A stretch of DNA of 64,000 bases from the NCBI GenBank assembly GCA_006937955.1, contig SSNP01000005.1, forward strand, positions 5,430,696 through 5,494,695, read 5' to 3'. Below, in pieces: positions 11,419-24,200 of the stretch (position 1 is the stretch's first letter; every line of letters begins with the position of its first letter). The translations under genes were made by a program, and so were the position numbers. Under the pieces are notes generated by a model, which did no database searches, was not told where the DNA came from, and saw only the letters and a list, made by a program, of their open reading frames with translations. The stretch comes from Pachypanchax playfairii (taxonomy: Eukaryota > Chordata > Actinopteri > Cyprinodontiformes > Aplocheilidae).

Positions 11419-14400
11419 CAAACGCTCCTGGTGTCCCTGTCAACAGCTCATCAGTGTGTGGTACATGAGATCTGATTTTAAGAAGTGACTTGGACACAAA
11501 CTGGTTAAAAGTAATTTGAAACCATTTTATACCTTTAGGGAAAAAATGGAACAAACAAGCTGGTAAGACTGTGTTTTGTTGTCTAGTTTGAAACGAACCT
11601 GTTCTCAGATGGGAGACAGAACATGTCCGGGTAAAGACGACTCCCACAGGTTGACCTGAGCTCAAGCGATGGTACAGAGAGGACGACTGAACATCATCGG
11701 TTGCTCCTGTTGTCTTGCTAAGAGTGGCTCATACTCAGCTGAACACGTTTAATATATTTATATAACACAAACAAATACAACAAATGTGTATAAAACTAAA
11801 CTTTCACTTTTGTTGCTGGCATTTTTTTGTTTCTAAAATCAATATCTAATCTAAGAACTCCTGAAAAATGTTGTTGTGGTTCAGTGACTCAGTCACTGAG
11901 TGACTGAAAGTTGATTCCAGTGAGTTTTGGACGAAGCAGAAGGGGGACAGGTGCAGTGAAGTCCACACGGAGCTCTGAGCTCCGTCTCTATGCATGAACA
12001 TTAATCCTACATCTGAATGTGTGTTGCATCTATTTATGAACACCCCCCCTCCCCCGTTTGACCTCGTGCCATCCCCCTGACCCGTGTCAGTGTTGATGTG
12101 TGTAACTTCTGGATATTATCCACCTTTCACTCATCAGGGTCTGATCTTTGCTCTTTGGTGACCTTCTTTACTTTCTTAACTATTTATTTATCTGCTGTCA
12201 TAAAAAAGTCACATATCTAATAATACAAACACATTTCTCTTGGCAGTGAAGGTATTGTGGACTGACAGAACAGGATTTTCCAGAATTCCTACTGTGGCTG
12301 AATTTAGCAGCAAACAGAACACAAAGCTATTCTTGACGATGATTCTTACTTACTAATAATTTGTAGACAATACAAACAGCTGTGTGTTATATTGAAGTAA
12401 CTTTATCAGGATACATGATAAAGTGTTTGTTATAAAATTAGAATGCTTTGTATGAGATGTCCACCAGGGACAGATGGATCATTTTGTCAGAGTTTAATTG
12501 TGTCCTAAAGAGCCATATTTTTCTGGTTGCACTCCCGTCGAACCTCTTCAGAGTTACATGTTGCTTCCATCTGAATCGAGTTACTGTAATAAACAATAGC
12601 AACGTCTGCAGCTGAAAGCACATTAGTCAGAGAGGAGATCTACTTCTGAACTTCTCCTACATCCTCCACTGCTTTCTAAATTACAGCAGATGTGCCACCA
12701 AGAAAAAATGTCTTCAGTTCTCGAGTGTCTTTTTTTTTCTTGACGTGCAAAATTGTTTTCACTTGCGTTACGTCACAACGGTGGTTAATAGTGTGTAACT
12801 GTTGTACTAGTTCTATTAGTGGATATAACATGTGTAGTTAAAGTGAAACGTGATACAGAAGCCAGACCACATGACCATATGGTATCCATGTGTCCGCTGA
12901 ACATGCAGCTTGTATTTAAACATTGACCAACGTGTTTATTATTATAAGCATAAAACTCCATTGTAATGTTTCCACTCCTGCTTCACTTTTGATGGTATTT
13001 TATTTAACTTTTACCCACTTGTCCTTCAGTGGATGCTGACTACAGCACACTTTGTTACGCTGAGGTTTGCTGATGAGGTCAGCTGAACTCCGTTTTCCAC
13101 CTCAGGAAGAAAGCACCAGCAGCAAACTGTACAGCTGAATAGATTACTCATAAATCACTGATGTACGCTAACATTCTTCAAATGACACGGACAGTTCTAA
13201 ATGTGAGAATTATGCTAAAGACTTTACAGATCTTGTGCCAGAGAAGCATTATCTTAAACGTTTTAGATTCTAGGATCATTCCATGGATGCCACTGGATGC
13301 AGCGGCATGTACTGTGATTTTATTTATTTATGAAGCTATAGTGTGTTTATATTGAGTTTACAGTGATAACAGTAACAGTAGCCTATAAGCTGGTGATATA
13401 ACAGGAGACTATACTGCTCAAAGTTTCAGTAGTCAGATGTAATGCTGAACAAGACAAAACAAATCCCTCAGAGTCGACCAGCACAAAAAACTAATAAGAG
13501 TTACTTACTTATTACCACTCAGGGAGTTTGCAACAGCAGTTCTGAGGCGGTCAGAGATAAAAACTAACTCAAATTCTGCAGTTTTCCTTTAGAACTTGAA
13601 AAAAAAAAAAAAATTTCTAGCAGAAGATGCTGGAAGAACAAACAGTTCGAGCATTTTCACCTTCTTCCACTAACACAACCTGAAGTCTGCTGCTGCTGAC
13701 GCTCAAGAAAATGTCCATTTTTATCACTTTAGCATAAAAGTGTGCATTTTATTAACTTCTATAGAAACAGAACAAGAAAGAACTTAACCATTTCACTCAC
13801 CTGGCAAAACAAACATGTTTAATACGTTATCTTTTCTGGTTTTAAGGACAACAGTTCGGCCTGTAGGAGACAACCGGCAGCAGCTGATGGACGGGATCAG
13901 TGTCTGAAGTCAGAGCACAGGGCAGCTGTTGAACAAATGGGCTCTCACTTATGAATAACAGCTATTCACCTCCTCCCTATGCATCACGTGAGCATTACCT
14001 CCTACTCAGCACAGTGCAGCGCACAATATCACACTGTCTTTTGATACAGTGGAGCCTGGTGGGGAAGGAGCAAAGGAGGAGAAGATAACCTGCTTATCTG
14101 ACCTTGAGAACATGAACCGTCCACCTACAAGAAGAGATGAAGGAGTACAAACAGGAGTTACCTGACCTGACCAATCTTAAGCTGCATCTGTTGGTTTCTT
14201 AACTTTGATGAAATATAAATCTGTCATGCATCAGTATGTAGGGCAGCACCAGTTACTGGCAGAGAAAGACTTCACCCTCCACGTTTCTTTCCTACAACTA
14301 ATTGTTCCTTTATAAAAGCAGATGATGCCGATGATCCACACCACTCTCACATCATCCTTATGATATATGCAATGTGTAAGCTGAACCATAAACCCCAGAT

Positions 14401-16641
14401 ATGATACTGTAATAACCTCAAATCCCCATTTTGCTGTTTCCTGACAGCTAAATGAGAAAATGAGCCTATTACAGGTCAAAGTCAGATAATGGTTGATTAA
14501 CCAGCTGATTAATGGTGATGCAATGGTTGGTGGAGGAGGAGCTGAAAATGTGATGCAGCTGCATGTACAAAAACAAAAACAAGCTGCAGGCATCTTCAGT
14601 TCTGCACTAAAAAACAAGAGACAAGCAGCAGAAAATGCTTCATGTTCAATATGGAGCCATTCTAAAGATTATTACACATACGTGACACTCTGAAGGTGAA
14701 ACCAGTAGCACAACAATACCAGCAGTTCTGTTAGCCAACCAATCCTGCTGATTCTTACCATGAACAGCAGCAGGTCTCATGCTGTATCAGGGAATTGCAT
14801 AATAGCAAAGGCTCCGGTGGTAAACAAGGAGGGCAAGGATCACAGTAACATCACTGCAACAAATGCATCCAGCTATCGTGATCACATCTGTAGGTTGTCA
14901 AAAAAAAACAAATAACTCTTTCATCGATTGTTAGAAGATCTCTAATTCAGCCCTTTGACCGTCAGTTAAAGGAACAACACCTGTTTTGGAGAGCTCTAGA
15001 AACAGAGCTGCACACACAGCACAAAAACATCAGCAGCTTGACTGCATCAAGTGCAGTCAGTCCCGACAGGCACAGACACACTACAGATGTGTTTTGATTG
15101 AGCAACTCTCTCCATTTTATCTAGAAATTCCTTAGATACGACTTCTGTTTAACCGCTGCCACGCATGAAGCCTCAAACCAGACACACACAACCCCCCCCA
15201 GAGAAAAGCAACGTGATAACAGTCCACTCACCAGGGTTTCCCAAATCTCTGCTAGATCACTGAAAAGAAAAGACATCCTCGTCTCTCATCAGTCAGAGGA
15301 TTTCTGTCACAGTTATCCTCCTCCCTCTCCTCCTTGTCTGTCTCTCTGTCACCAGCTCACTGAAAGCGAGAACAGCTGAAGACAGAGGCAGATCTGCAGT
15401 GCTGAAACTCTGTCAGTGCGCTAATGCCTGGATCTGCCTCCTTCTGCCTCTCTCCTCCCTCCCTCACTGTTTTCTCACAAGGTCAGTGGGTAGAAAGGCA
15501 GATCTGACTCCTCCCTTATTGTACAATACCCTCTTACAGGCTGGACACCCCGGCAGTAATTGCCATCATGATCCAGATTAACTCCTGGGTGTACTTGATG
15601 CTACGATGGGCTGAGCTGGAGAGCACGCAGACGGGATTACTTCTTAGGAAGATGGGGATGGAGGGATGGAGGTGGTGGGGTGTTTAGATCCAGTAAACAG
15701 GGAAAAAAGCAGAGACAGTAAACTCTGCAGGGTGCAGGAAAAAAAACACACACTGTAATTTATAACTACAACGTACAGGCATGTTAAACCCACAAACAGT
15801 CTCTGGAATTTAGAGTAATAAATCAATGTCACTTTAATTAAACAGGATGAATTTACACCTGAGGGATATAAAGTATGTAAAAATAATAGAACTGAGACGG
15901 CTGGATGTAATTCTTGGTTGATGGTAGATTTCATGATATAAAACAGACTTGTGTGTGAAATCTAAGGCTGGTGGACTTTCACACACTGTAGACTCAGTTC
16001 AGGAGATTTGATTAGCATTTAGTCACAAAGTGCTTTTATTTTCTTCAAACAGAAGTCTTATTCTGGACAGGGACATGTTACGTATCTAAACTCCATCCTG
16101 TTCCTGTTTTTACCCAAATTATTCTTGTGAACTAGTCCTTTACTTTTGCTTATTCAAACTAACCATCTCACTCAAAGCGAACTGAATCAAAACAAATGAT
16201 TTGTTTTAGAATGACCCTTTTGATTACAAATCATTTATCTATAACCAGCTAAATTTAAATTCTTATAATAGTCTGACACCTTCTGGTTCTATGTAGAAAC
16301 TACAACATATTCCATATCTATTTGATTGTATTTAATATTGACATGTGGCAATTTGAGCTTGTTCTATCTTTATATGAATTCTGATTTGTACATATAATCT
16401 ACAGACACACAGAGTGAGAGTTTCTTTTTATATTTGAAGATGTTTGAAACAACATGAACATAAAACAAATCAGTGAAAGTTCAACAATTAAACATGGAAC
16501 AATGAACAAATGAGAAGTTGGACCAGCCAACAGATTAGTTCGGATTATCTTACATTGTAGAAAAAGATCAAAAGTAAATGTATAAAACAAAGAAAACAGC
16601 AACTGTAGATGGACACGATGAAGCGTAGTTACAGGACAGAC

Positions 16642-16655
16642 CCAGCAGATGGCGG
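16642..16655 (+). promoter_or_regulatory. CTCF-like motif downstream of kiaa1549
   Basis: CCAGCAGATGGCGG fits the CTCF core consensus (CCASYAGRKGGCRS) at all 14 positions. It lies beyond the provisional 3' end of kiaa1549, where a domain boundary would be plausible. Confidence 0.45.
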
Positions 16656-17349
16656 TATAGTGTGTGAAAAAGACAAGGCATGAAGGTGGAAGTGTGACTA
16701 CAACACCGCTATGATGTCACAGCATTTCATTCACATATTTAGAAACAAATGTTCCAGATGTTGAATTCAGATGTTCCAGCTGACAGTGTGGTGTTGTTAT
16801 GAACCGGTTCGAGAGGCACATCTGCAGGTACATTTCTAATTCCCTAAACACGAGCACCAAATTCTCCAAGTCTTGCTTGTAAAATCAATATTCGTCTTTT
16901 TATTTCACTTAAATAAGTCAAAATTCCCCAAAATACCAAATCAGAAGACCGTCAAAGTGATATTTACCCGAACACAACTGAGTGAACAGAACTGTGAGGT
17001 AAATATTACCAGCAATTTTTAAAAAACAAACTAAAACACTTGTAAGGATGATAGAGAGAATACAACAATATTACTTTCCAAAAAGCCGAACAAACTTTCA
17101 ATACTGATGTAAAACTGACAGTTTAGTCAATATAGAAGCTTTAATCAAACAGAAGTCCATCGATCGTCCCGTTTCCACTCATCGCTTTCCTACACGACAT
17201 TTAAACATGTCATGTTTGACTGATTTGTCTGTAAATAATCTCTTTGTGAAAGACCTGAGCTGCAGCGAGTCGTCTGCATACAGTGCATCAAATTACGACC
17301 AAATACTGAACATACAGTACAGACTGTCACCTCTGTGTAAACCCCGCCT

Positions 17350-18017
17350 TAATTATCCCATTTACAAGTTTATTTCAAGGCCATCTTGTTCTGTTTGAGT
17401 ACCTGTCAAGAAGCTACAAAATATACATAAAAACACACGACTTTAACATAAAACATGTCGTTTCAGATTATATTTTCATACTGCAGTAATCCAGGAACAT
17501 ATTTAGAGTTGTATGGACGCCACATCGCGCCTGCAGTCAGAACCGTCTTGCTGACTGATGTTACTTTAGGCTCGATCAGTAGAAAAGGTCAGGTGATCTA
17601 ATCACAGTGTTAATGCAGAGCTTGGCTCTTTATGGCAGAAAACAGAAGGAGCACCTGATGGTGAAAACAACTGAAGTTAAGGGTCTGCAACAGTGTTTGT
17701 GAAGGCAATTAAAAATGCTGAGATGATGTAGAACACTGTTGTAATGCAGTGAGATCTAAAATGTCCAACATGTGGATAGATGGTGGGAAAACCTTGGATT
17801 TATCCCACCCTGATCCATTGCAGAGTCCACACATCTGGTTTCTCTAAAACTTGTTTACTGCTCGTGTTGGTGCACGTGTCATCACACTTCCTCTGATTTG
17901 ATTGGACTGATTTGTCTCTCTGCCGTACAGCTTCACAAACTTCCATGGGAAGCATTGTCAGATCAGGCGAAGCAAACAGAAACATTCAGTGAACAGACTG
18001 GTTCAGACTGGTTGATT
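17350..18017 (-). other. kiaa1549: kiaa1549 3' UTR (provisional)
   Basis: Sequence following the stop codon. The first canonical AATAAA on the minus strand is at 17374-17369; further ones lie below 16.9 kb, so longer forms are possible. Confidence 0.4.
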
Positions 18018-18215
18018 TCAGCTGTGGTACCCGGACACAGCCGCCTGCTTCTGGGACAGACGCAACAGCTCCTCTCTAATAGCCTTGATGAGGGAAGCGG
18101 AGGAGTGCGTGGGAGGAGACGTGTTGAGGGGTTGTGGAGCTGTCAGATAGGCCCCCCCTGAAATGTCCAAGCTTGCAGGAGGTGCTGTGGGGCCCCTGAT
18201 CCCACTCCTGTGCAT
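18018..18215 (-). CDS. kiaa1549: kiaa1549 exon 20, C-terminus and stop
   Basis: Starts MHRSGIRGP after acceptor gtgtgttccag and ends SASLIKAIREELLRLSQKQ then AAVSGYHS and TGA. The human protein ends with the same block (TVQNFHS), so the C-terminus is secure. Confidence 0.97.
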   Translation of the reverse strand: MHRSGIRGPTAPPASLDISGGAYLTAPQPLNTSPPTHSSASLIKAIREELLRLSQKQAAVSGYHS

Positions 18216-21200
18216 CTGGAACACACAGGAGATAAGAGGTCAGGGCAGTCTAAGAACTAAAGGAAGCTCGCAGATATTCTGGAACCTTCTAACTAAATGT
18301 TTTCATTTACAGAATTATCATTTTTACCTGAAAAGATAATAAATAAATAATTTCTCTAAAAAACACATTAAAGAGTGTATCAAGTCATCTGGATGGGAGA
18401 GCGGTGACTGAGATGAAATGAAAGGAAAGTGTATTTTGAAGTGTAAAAAAAAACAAAAAAAAACAAACAAAAAAAATTCAATTACTGCATCTTTTTCTGC
18501 TTCTGCCCTGGAGAAGTTTTCATCATGGTAATGATTCCAGCCCAAGCCTCCGTTCTGACCCGGAGAAGACCTGAATCCTGCTGGGTAACCGTTCATCCGA
18601 CTGGACAAGCCTACTTGTGTGAGATGATGAAGCTGAGCACCTGGAAACACACACACATTCACAACAGCAGAGTTATTTCACCTGACACTCAATCCTCAGC
18701 AGCTCCTCAAATACACTTTGATTCAATCAACAAAGTCTAAAACGCTCTCAGTCTGCAGAGTCCTGCACTCTATATGCTAAAAGGCTGAATCCATTTCTAT
18801 TATTGTCAGTCACATGATGGAGGTAAAATAACATCAGCTCCTTGAATCATTGAAAACGAAACAAGGCTCTTGAAGTCTGACTGCTTTATACGCTTCATCT
18901 GAGTTTCTGAATTATTACTGTTTTAATGAAATGTACGACTTGTGATCAAATATTATTCTAACAGAGCTCCTAATAATACTAAACTTAATTAAGTAAATAC
19001 CTCTCAGCAGCTGAAACTAGACACAGATACTATATATGTACCATAAAATTCAGAGATGCTTCTGTTGTTCAGGTTGTGTCTCTGCAGCCGTTTGTGTTAC
19101 AGTTAATTCACACGCCTCTGGTTTCTTTCACTGTTTGCATAATATGATTTAAAAAAAGACTAAAGGAGCAGCAGACATGATCCAACATCAACCATCTTCC
19201 CAGACAAATATTCTCTACGATAGACTTTTTACAAACTGTTCAAAGTGAAAACGAGCTGTTTCACAACTGATTTTTGGTGCAAACAACATTAGTAATACAT
19301 GAATGTGTTTGCTGATGTCAAACGTCCTCGTGTACCTGTAGTTCCCCCCACTGGACGCGGTCTGGCAGAAGAGGACAAGTCGTCAGCGTAGAGGCCTCTG
19401 CTGGAGTACAAGCTGTCAGGTTGGAGCGACTCGCCGTGCCCTGCCGCTTCTCCTGGTGGCAGATAGCTGGAGCCAAGTCCCTGTCTGAAACACATAAAAA
19501 CACACTCTCTCATTCAGTACAAGCAAATTAAAAACGCACAACGGCTTGTCTTGATTTTCACCATTAGAAGTCTTTATATTTGAATCTAAACATCTTTTTT
19601 AATAACATTAACAACAGCCTGATACAAATGATGCATGGAGTTTTTAATGGATCATTTATGTGAAAGCATGTTGGATCTTTGCTGTCGATATAGTAGCTTC
19701 TGAGCAGTAGAACATACAACCTACAACAAACCTCATTCGAATTATTTAGGCCTGAATTATTTTGAACAATTTACAGTTAAAAAGCAGAAACACAGACGTT
19801 TGCCAGAAGTGTTATGAGATAAACGTTTCTGCTGCTGGTCTGTTTGGGGCAGGTGAGGAAATCTCTGCTTAGATCTGATCCATTAACAGATAAAATAAAA
19901 ATGACTCTTTTATTATTCATGAAAACCACGTCTGTGAATGCACCAAAAAAAAAAAACATTCATACCAGAGAAGTGATGTGGAAATCTGACTGATCTGCAT
20001 TAACAGAGTTAAATAATAAAAACAGAGTCCTCCTCACCTCGGAGTCAGACCTTGGACTGGAGCAGAAGACACGCCCAGCTCTGTGAACCTCTGGACAAGA
20101 GAAGAAGAGACATTATGTACAATCTCATTAACACTGATATCAAAGACCTTGTGTAGCATTTAAAACTATTTTAAATGTTTTTAAAACCATATCAAAATAT
20201 AGTTAGGGTTAATTCTGTCTCAATTTTAAATAAATGATTGTCACATACTAAATATTATCACTGAAACTTCCTTCTTTTTAACTAATTACTAAAGTAGAAT
20301 AGAACTTGCATCTTTATAGTTTTGGTCTTAAAGCGACTGAACACGGTGACCAAACACTAACAACCATGTTGTTTTGAGCAGATGAAATCCATGATGGGTT
20401 TTTTTCCTGACAGCGTTTATACTGACTGGGTATCAGATGTGGGTTAAAAGCTTTTCGGTTTCTATTATTCACCCAGATGACGTCATGTTTTCTCCAAATG
20501 ACTCAGGATTCTTTTCCTCATTTAACATTAACTGGCACTGAAAGCTTTGATCTAATTCTAATGAAGCTTTCTAACTCTCAGAATGAAACTCAACACAGGG
20601 TTTATATTAGAAATAGCTATTTTGTCTCAGTATTTTCATCCCTAACATTAAACACATTGAATGAACTTTGTTATACATTTAGATTCTTATTACAGACTTC
20701 TATATTTATATATAAAACAACTTTCTAAATAATTATTTGACTTTCTTTGCTTTAGAACAACATTCACTTGAAAAAAAATCAGATTAGAAAGAGGCTGTAC
20801 CACTGCAGGGTCCTACGCTGTGTACCTTACATAGCAGACAGGGATTGTAAGGTACATGGGGTTAACAGATGGAGGAATACTTAACTCATTAGTTTGCTGA
20901 AAGGAAACTATTTAAGCTGATTCTATCGGCTTCATGTTGCAAATGAAAGGGAAGCAGAACCACAGAGGACATTTGGTCTTTGGCTGATTACACGTTTAAA
21001 CAAGATATCGACTGCAATTATTTCAATTCTTGACAAAATCCAAACAAAAGAAACTGAAACTTGCACAAACTTTTATGTGATTGAGAAGTTGGTGGGAAAT
21101 TAAAGGAGGTTTAAGTGACATTTACTGAGCAGTTAATGATCTGGTAATAGTTGAATGCTTACAGCTGGGAGAGGGCCAAGGGCCTGGTAAGAGGGACCCC

Positions 21201-24200
21201 AAGCTCTCGGGCCGTGGCTTGGGGGGCTTGAGGACTGGAGGTTACTGTTGACCCCCGGCAGAGTGATTCCTGCAGTGCTGCTCTGTGAGGTGGGTGACAC
21301 GAGGGCAAAGGCATCATCCAACAAGGAGTGCATCTGCTGCCGCGCCTCTTCAATGGAAGGCTGCGGAGGCATGTAAGGGGGTGGGGGAGGGGCGTGGCCT
21401 GGAGGAGAGGACGCAGGACCTAGGAAGACATCGTCTGTGGGGGAGGGGCTCCTATGAGGTGATCCTGGGCCTTGGTCAGGGTCCGACTGAAAATGACACA
21501 ACAAATTAACACGTATGTTCAGTCAGAGAGAAACTGGTTACACATAATAAAGAGAACTAATAAATTTTAAAAGATTTCTGGTTTATTCACCACAAAGGCC
21601 ACGTTGTTGACTCCAGGACATTTTCTATACGCAGCATCAGTGTCTTCAGGGATTAGATAGTCCTTGTCTGCTTCCATCATGCCTCCATTCATCTGATCTC
21701 TCAGTTTCTGTTTAGGAGAGCGCCTCCCACGACCACTGCAAAACCAAAACAGACATTTTACAGATTATTTTTGTTTTACTTTATCTTAAAAACTACAAAC
21801 CAAAAAAAAAAAAATCAAAGTTCAGTTCCCAAACCTTTTCTTGGATTCCATGAAGATTGGGGGCACCTGGCCATCTGGGTCCAGAATCTTATTCATTTGA
21901 TTCTGTGCCTTTTGATAGATGCAGTCCGGGTCCTTTGCATCACCTAGGCCACTGATCATGTCATCTATTGCAGGAAAATCATAGTGGCCCTTCCTCTTGG
22001 CACGCAGACGAATCTTGTTACGATGGTGTTCGATCTCTGACTTGTGTCGTAACGCCGCTTGTATCTTAAAGACAAAATAACAAGAAAACATTTCCAAATT
22101 AGAGAAGCGATTGTCCTAAAATTCCAGGGTAATGAATCCAACATGTGTCAGAAAAACTACTGAGAGTTTAAATAATGTTTAAAAAGAGAATAATTTATTT
22201 AAAGACATTTAAAAAAACTTCCATTTGTTAGTATTATAAACGCAACAGTGTCGGAATAAGAAAGGATTAGACTCAAACCTCTTTGTTCATCTGGTTTGTG
22301 TCAGACAGTTTCCCGTTGATGGGAGGACTGTGCAGGGTCGGGACAGCCATGGGCTGCATGGCAATTAGCTGGACTTTATTGGGGAGTCTCCGGCTTGCAT
22401 CTGCAGCATGGGATGTCCGATCAACATGCTCAAAGATAAAAGCTGAGGACAACTGCTCATTGGTTGAATCATTCAAAGGAGGAGGACCTGAGAGATGAAG
22501 AAAATAACGGGTCAGAATAGTTTCAGCACAGTTGAAGCTGATGTTGATTTACACCAGGGGACAGAGGCTTCTGACATATAACTAACATATAGTAATAACA
22601 CAAACAATAACATGAAGATATTTAAGTCTAACAAAGTACAAACATGTGGTGAAACGTGGTGTCTGATGGTTACAAACTGAAACACTGATTTCCATTTCCA
22701 AAAGCTACACTTCATACCAGACAATGACTTTAAGTCCTTTTTGTGAGGTTTATTGTTTCCACACTGTGACTGACGGCTCGGCAGACAGTGATGGATGGTG
22801 AGAAACCAGGCAGAGCACAAAACTCCCAAAGAAACAGACAGACAACAAACAGACAGCTGCTGGAGGTCCAGCCTGAGATCTACAGGGAAACATGGTGGAC
22901 AAACTCTTACCAATTCTATTCTTGCCTGCAAACCCAACAGAAAGGAAAGAAAGTCTTACTGAGGTGAAAAAAGAGATCAAATAAAACAAAATACATCTAG
23001 TTTGGTTAACATAATTAAAAATAAAAGAACAAGAAAGGCATGAAGATAGAAAACGAAAGTTTTCAGAGCTAATAAAATATTTTCTTCATGACTTTAATTC
23101 ATCGGTCAAAAGAAAAACGTCATGTATGCGGTTTTCACACAGTCTGTAATCTTTTTGGAGAGCACATGTAGTTTCAGACCCAGAGACCATTCCTGTGTGG
23201 GTGAGTCAGCTTGTATAGTCTGTGTGACTGACTGCGTCTGGCTCCTGCTCACAGCTTCTGAGTGGCTTTGCAAGCTTGAATCAATCAACAAGCTGTCAGA
23301 TAACAGTAACTTCAGCCAATTTTTGTTTCCTATTTCCTTCCTAATCTGCTCTCTGGACTTCATTTGACCGCAGTAATCCTGCTTGATGTTTATGTTACTT
23401 TTTCTTGTTTTTTCTGTAATCTTTTGTTTTTCTCTTTCTTTTAAAACCCCCTCTGCCCTAAATCTGGTCTTGTTTTAAATCAATCCCACCAGATTGAGTT
23501 GCTCTTTGTTTTATCTCTTTATCTCAGACATTTCCACTCAGTGTCCCTCTGCCCCCCCCCCCCTCTATGTTTGTATGAGTGATGCTGAGTGTTGCCAGGA
23601 CCACTTGCCATTTAAAACATTGATGGGGACCTTACGGGTCTGCTTGCCGTCATTGGGCATGGCGTGGGTTCTCAGGTTCTCCTCTGTGGATTCCCGTTCA
23701 CTAGAATGGTCACTTACCACTGAGTCACCGTCTGACGGGGAGATCCTACCCAGAAAACACACAAACACATGAATAATAGAAACCCAAGAACACACCAACA
23801 TGTTGAGATATCAGGTAAAACCAAAAGCTCTATGCTTCCATCCCTCAGTCAGAGACTTAATATTCTTCACTGACATTTACATAATATTTTGATTTGATGT
23901 CATAGGAAATCTTTTACCATGTATAGAAATTATGTGGATTCAGATACAGAGTTTAAAGGTACAGTATGTAAGAATTAGACCCTGTTCTCAAATCCAAATA
24001 CAGTTCATGTAGAAAAAAAACCCATCTGTTTTCAGCCACTCCCCCCCTCCCCTCCCTGATTTATCTGTTGGGTTGACAGTTCTAATGTTGATCCTCATTT
24101 AGTTTCTCTTGTATTTGTTCAATTTTTGGGAATGTCAAAGTCTATTTGTTCAGCATTGAGTTTTCCTAAGTGCGTTTGAACGCCCCATCACGTGCAGCTT

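Larger units (their letters stand above)
8994..17349. other. gene-free stretch downstream of kiaa1549
   Basis: No exon supported. It holds the X-box at 11.4 kb, an AP-1-containing near-palindrome at 11880-11908, a balanced-composition block with CACGTG at about 13.86-14.06 kb and the CTCF-like motif at 16.64 kb. Part may be long 3' UTR of kiaa1549. Confidence 0.5.

Noticed and set aside
11318..11665. 115-codon minus-strand ORF
   Set aside because: No recognisable protein and no convincing splice sites; the region is better explained as non-coding with an X-box.
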